Positions 7,891-10,879 of a stretch of 10,879 bases of DNA are shown in pieces (the first letter of the stretch is position 1; each line of letters opens with the position of its first letter). This DNA is from Hyphochytrium catenoides. Lineage: Eukaryota; Sar; Hyphochytriomycetes; Hyphochytriales; Hyphochytriaceae. The notes beneath the pieces were generated by a model, which saw only the letters and a program-made list of their open reading frames with translations, did no database searches and had not been told where the DNA came from. The position numbers and the translations under genes were made by a program. Where the stretch lies: contig FLMG01001363.1 of the NCBI GenBank assembly GCA_900088475.1, positions 1 through 10,879 of the forward strand, written 5' to 3'.

Positions 7891-8026
7891 AAGAGAGAGA
7901 GAGAGCCGACGCGGGAGAGGGAAAGAGAAAGAGAGCGCGAGAGAGTGGAGAGAGGATAGCGGGGACGAGAGAGAGAGAGCAGAAGAGAGAGAGAGAGAGA
8001 GAGCGGAAGAGAGAGAGAGAGAGAGA
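7891..8026. repeat. GA-rich microsatellite cluster upstream of the RuvC-like gene
   Basis: Several AG runs (notably 7970-8001 and 8007-8026) separated by short unique bases. They read as CT on the strand of the neighbouring gene, like its introns, and may be 5' UTR, a 5' UTR intron or promoter DNA. Confidence 0.85.
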
Positions 8027-8068
8027 CATTTTTCATAGTTTCCTGTTTTCTGTCAGAAGCAGGGTAAC

Positions 8069-8080
8069 ATGGGTACCCAT
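8069..8080. repeat. Perfect 12-bp palindrome ATGGGTACCCAT
   Basis: Self-complementary 12-mer about 370 bp upstream of the RuvC-like start codon. It could be a dimeric transcription-factor site or chance. Confidence 0.5.
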
Positions 8081-8220
8081 TTGGGACCACTTGTTGCGTT
8101 GATAGAATGTAAGCTGAGAGGAATTTGTGTGGGTAGCTAACCAGGGTATGTTCATGATGTCCTCTTCTTCCCTCTCTTGTTGTTGTTGTCTTCCTGTTTC
8201 TCTCTCCTCTCCCTATCATT

Positions 8221-8600
8221 TTGTTAGTAGCAGAAGAAGGAAAAAGAAGAAGAAGAACGTGACGGAGCTTGCATCGGGGCAGCTAGCAGCAGGAGGAAGA
8301 GTTACGTGGAAGAAGAGGAGGACGGTGATGACACTACTACTACCAACAAGAAGGAAGAGAAAAAGAAGCCACGCCACAAACAGCTCCCGCTGCTGCTGCT
8401 GGTTGTCGGCGAGGATGATGATTGCCTGACCGAAGCCCCAGGCAACAGAAGGGAGTGATAAGTTGCTGATCATCAAGTTGATGTCTTTCTGCTGGTGGTG
8501 GAGAGCATCATCCTACCGGCTGCTGTTATTATCGACCATCATCACCTGCAGCAGCAGCAGTAGTTCTTCCTCCTCCTCCCATATCATAAACACCTCTTGC
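8221..8600. other. Gene-free stretch rich in trinucleotide runs
   Basis: Contains GAA runs (about 8233-8257), (GCT)4 at 8389-8400, (GCA)4 at 8548-8560 and a TCC run at 8567-8579. Open frames here translate to homopolymer-like Phe/Leu or Ser strings. No splice-supported exon seen. Confidence 0.6.
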
Positions 8601-8615
8601 TATTGTTTATCAATG

Positions 8616-8703
8616 CCCAGCGAGTCCTCACGAGCGGTGGAGCAGTACTGTTAGAGTGCTCTTTGGGCACAATGAAGTGTACTGTCACAGTCCCTCGCCG
8701 CCC
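8616..8703. repeat. Diverged dispersed repeat, copy A
   Basis: Two blocks recur in the same order and orientation near 10.1 kb. Positions 8616-8640 match 10055-10079 at 20 of 25 bases, and 8679-8697 match 10138-10156 at 18 of 19 bases (core TACAGTCCCTCG/CACAGTCCCTCG). The DNA between the blocks differs in length and sequence, as expected for old copies of one element. Confidence 0.65.
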
Positions 8704-8719
8704 GGGTCTGTTGATGGTG

Positions 8720-9535
8720 AGGAACGCTGCTGCTGTGAGAAAATCTGTAGTAGAAAAGTTTACCAAAAAGGGAAAAAATTTACCGCCCATTGGTGTGTAC
8801 TACTGAATAGCCTAGGATAGTTTACCTCAAGATGACAATGATCATCTGCCCAACCGGCCTAAAGTGTGGCGATGGTCCCTTTGGGCCCTCGGTCCCAGTG
8901 TATTATCTTAGCGCTAGCCTGACCTGACAGTACATTAATTCTACAGGGCCCACCTCGCATGGTCGGTCGGTCTTCATCGTGGTCCCCAACAAATGATGAT
9001 GATCAGGACCGTTGGAGGCACTACTAGTTATAGAAATTTTGGTGAGCCTCTTCTAATTGTACTATTGTTATCTCTTCTTGCTCCATACATCATGATCATC
9101 GTCACTATCATGCATCCTGGTCCTCCATCATCCCGTGCCTGTCCGACCCTGCTGTCTCCGACCTTGAGATCCGCCAACTCGATCTATTGAATAAATATAT
9201 CGTCCACTTCTTTCAACTTCTTGCTTTTCTTCTTCATCTTCTTCTCCTGCTGCTTGTTCTATTATGGACACCTTGCTATCAACCCTTGTTTGTGTTGGTC
9301 AGCAGCAGTAAATCTAAACATATTAGTCTCATTACTGTCCATTACTTAGATTATGGCTGAGGAGCAGAGCAGAAGAGTCACTCTGACCGTTGTTGCCTGA
9401 CAAGGAAAACGATTGGTTATGCTGGAGGAGGAGGAGGTAGAAGAAGTGACGTCCTTACCTCCCGCTCCGTCCTCCACGTTGCTCACCCATCATACAATTA
9501 CTTAAAGTACTATTATCGCGCGGCGGTTTGGTCAC
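8720..9535. other. Gene-free stretch, no feature recognised
   Basis: Mixed composition with ATGATG/ATCATC and TTCTTC runs (about 8994-9003, 9221-9245) and a short GGTC triplet at about 8961-8971. Open frames are short and overlap on both strands without coding-like composition. Confidence 0.5.
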
Positions 9536-9600
9536 CGATGAATTGGAGAAATCCATCTGCATCGTTCGATGAATTGAAGAAATCCATCTGCTGCATCGTC
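9536..9600. repeat. 31/34-bp imperfect tandem duplication
   Basis: CGATGAATTGGAGAAATCC at 9536 is followed directly at 9567 by a near-identical unit with one G-to-A change and an extra CTG (34 bp). It is a recent two-unit duplication with trinucleotide slippage. Confidence 0.9.
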
Positions 9601-10054
9601 TTCATTCTTTAAAAATTGTGCACTGATCCTCCTGCCGACCACCTCAGGAAGAAGAAGGCAGAAGAACAGCAGAATGAAGAAAGAAGGTGGCCACTTACTA
9701 CTTCTCTCCCAGCAGGAGGAGATCTCCTTAAGCTACTACTACTTTCTTGTTGTTGGTGGTGATGACTAACTGACAACGAATGGTTATTACAGTCCGTTCA
9801 TGTTAAGGAAAAAGCAGCAGACGGCAGCGGCACTTCTTGTTGCCTCCTGCGCTTGGTGGCGGATGATCGACATAGTTAAGAAGAAAGCCCCAAGAAGAAG
9901 TTGGTTTAGAAAGGTGCTAGTACTCATCGTTATAATGACTACTGCTGCTGTGTGGTGTGAAGAGTAATACAAGCTCTTACTTGGCCATCGCAGCATCATC
10001 ACCAGCGGCACTACTAGTACTTGTCTTAGTAGCAGTAGGCTCTCCTAGTTAGTG
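9601..10054. other. Gene-free stretch, no feature recognised
   Basis: GAAGAA, CTACTACTA and GTTGTTGGTGG trinucleotide-like clusters. No exon or RNA gene can be supported. Confidence 0.5.
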
Positions 10055-10164
10055 CACAGTGAGACCTCACAAGCGGTGCTCTTACAGGAGGAGGATCTGC
10101 TCTGCTGGGGCCTGGGGCAGGCATAACTAAGAAGTAAGTACTGTTACAGTCCCTCGAACGCCGA
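10055..10164. repeat. Diverged dispersed repeat, copy B
   Basis: Partner of the copy at 8616-8703: blocks 10055-10079 and 10138-10156, same order and orientation. It is about 20 bp longer between the blocks because of a GGAGGAGGATCTGCTCTGC insertion-like segment. Confidence 0.65.
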
Positions 10165-10205
10165 ACCCCTTTCTACTAACAATTTCTGAGCTTGACCCCT
10201 TTCTA
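10163..10205. repeat. Short direct repeat (G)ACCCCTTTCTA
   Basis: Units at 10163-10175 and 10194-10205. The reverse complement GAAAGGGGTC follows at 10263-10272, giving a 10-bp inverted pair 60 bp apart. Confidence 0.7.
10189..10199 (+). repeat. AGCTTGACCCC element, first copy
   Basis: The exact reverse complement GGGGTCAAGCT occurs at 10775-10785. Similarity extends loosely on the upstream side (CTAA..TT.T before it). It may be the end of one element or two copies in opposite orientation. Confidence 0.55.
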
Positions 10206-10279
10206 AATATTTCTATGGGAGTTTGGATAGACATGATGATTATCTGCAACAAATCGTAACTCGAAAGGGGTCCATAATC

Positions 10280-10727
10280 ATAATTACTGTTGGAATGTAT
10301 GAGCTTACCAGAAACACGTTCAACTGAAAAGGGCAAAACGTCGTCGTCATAGGGATGAAAGGGCGGTTAATCAATGTGGCCCTTTATTAATAACCAGACA
10401 TTAGTAAGGAGTGCATAATCGACTACTGTTTGAAGAAGATAAAGAGATGCAAAAAATATGTACTACGAAGCAACAAAAAAAGAGAATGGAGAAAGATAGA
10501 GCTAAAATAGGCCAAAGAGAAGAGAAGAGCAGAGAAGCTAGGACCTCACCTGGCCCCCACCACGCGCCGGGCATCATTGACCGCCGAAGGACGCACCACC
10601 GAGGAGGCGGCGGGAAGTTCAGATCGTCCTCCTCCGTACGTCCCCAATAATAATGCGATAGAGGAAGAAGTCTTGATCCTGCTCACCCACGGCTAGCAGC
10701 AGCCAAGAGGGCGTTTTTTCAGTTATA
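10280..10727. other. Gene-free stretch, possible weak open frame only
   Basis: Positions 10411-10650 stay open on the plus strand (Lys/Arg-rich then Gly/His/Arg-rich) with ATG at 10447, but no splice signals, homology or context support it. Composition changes from A-rich (10400-10520) to GC-rich (10550-10640). Confidence 0.45.
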
Positions 10728-10755
10728 GTGTATGTCCATACAAACTTCCATACAC
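10728..10755. repeat. 7-bp inverted repeat with nested direct repeat
   Basis: GTGTATG at 10728-10734 and CATACAC at 10749-10755 can pair. TCCATACA also occurs twice in direct orientation (10735-10742 and 10747-10754). It is followed by a run of eight or more T at 10757-10764. Function unknown. Confidence 0.65.
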
Positions 10756-10765
10756 ATTTTTTTTG

Positions 10766-10785
10766 ACTCGCAATGGGGTCAAGCT
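10766..10785 (-). repeat. AGCTTGACCCC element, inverted copy
   Basis: ACTCGCAATGGGGTC at 10766-10780 also resembles ACTCGAAAGGGGTC at 10259-10272 in direct orientation, so three related motifs share a GGGGTC core. Confidence 0.55.
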
Positions 10786-10879
10786 GAAAAGACGTTCCTA
10801 GTTAGAAAGCAGGGGTGGGCAATTAGGGGCACTCTCTCAGCATTGGCCATAGGTTAAATTATCACCTCCATAACTTTCT

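Larger units (their letters stand above)
7702..8220. other. 5' flank of the RuvC-like gene
   Basis: Probably contains the minus-strand promoter and 5' UTR, but I see no clear core promoter element. It holds GA microsatellites at about 7891-8026 and a 12-bp palindrome at 8069-8080. The frame upstream of 7701 stays open without an ATG as far as about 7881, so a 5' UTR or a longer N-terminus from an upstream exon cannot be excluded. Confidence 0.5.

Noticed and set aside
7790-8219. Minus-strand Leu/Ser-rich open frames resembling membrane proteins
   Set aside because: Hydrophobicity comes from CT repeats; two frames overlap with the same low-complexity pattern.
8216-8476. Minus-strand Phe/Leu-rich frame resembling a transmembrane protein
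   Set aside because: The Phe and Leu runs are translations of GAA and related repeats; no ENTH- or RuvC-gene-like splice context and no family match.
8597-8806. Plus-strand 69-codon frame
   Set aside because: It begins without an ATG, overlaps dispersed repeat copy A, and has an equally long frame on the opposite strand.
10411-10650. Plus-strand 79-codon frame, Lys/Arg-rich
   Set aside because: It has no ATG at its start, is low complexity, and shows no splice sites or recognisable domain; kept only as a note.
1-10879. CRISPR array, tRNA or rRNA genes
   Set aside because: No regularly spaced identical repeats, no cloverleaf with typical A and B boxes that I could find, and no rRNA-like stretch.

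Overview
The window is nuclear DNA of a eukaryote. It carries two intron-rich protein-coding genes that point towards each other (tail to tail), followed by about 2.8 kb in which I find no gene. The exons join in frame across GT-AG junctions, and most introns are long CT-rich polypyrimidine tracts. I cannot name the species. The gene content and intron style suggest a unicellular eukaryote (protist or alga), but this is inference.

Positions 1-4258, plus strand: nine exons, open at the left edge, encode a 595-residue partial protein. It has an epsin N-terminal homology (ENTH) domain followed by a long Ser/Pro-rich tail with a clathrin-box-like motif and an adaptin-ear (GAE-type) motif, so it is an epsin/epsinR-like clathrin adaptor. 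The segment before the ENTH domain resembles the end of a DENN module (dDENN). If that is right, a Rab-GEF-type module and a clathrin adaptor are fused.

Positions 4259-4661: the short region between the two 3' ends, with a candidate AATAAA signal for the plus gene and a long GA microsatellite.

Positions 4662-7701, minus strand: eight exons (the first intron is tentative) encode a protein of about 377 residues with the full RuvC-type catalytic set: D90, E149, D282 and D285 with DxxD spacing. An Arg-rich N-terminus looks like an organelle-targeting presequence. The best call is a RuvC-like RNase H-fold nuclease, possibly an organellar Holliday-junction resolvase.

Positions 7702-10879: the 5' flank of the resolvase gene (GA microsatellites to about 8025), then a compositionally different region with trinucleotide runs, a 31/34-bp tandem duplication, and several diverged repeats that recur between 8.6 and 10.8 kb. 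The repeats suggest old mobile-element remnants. No convincing gene, RNA gene or CRISPR array is seen there. The two genes have unrelated jobs (membrane traffic; DNA junction processing) and appear to be neighbours only by position.
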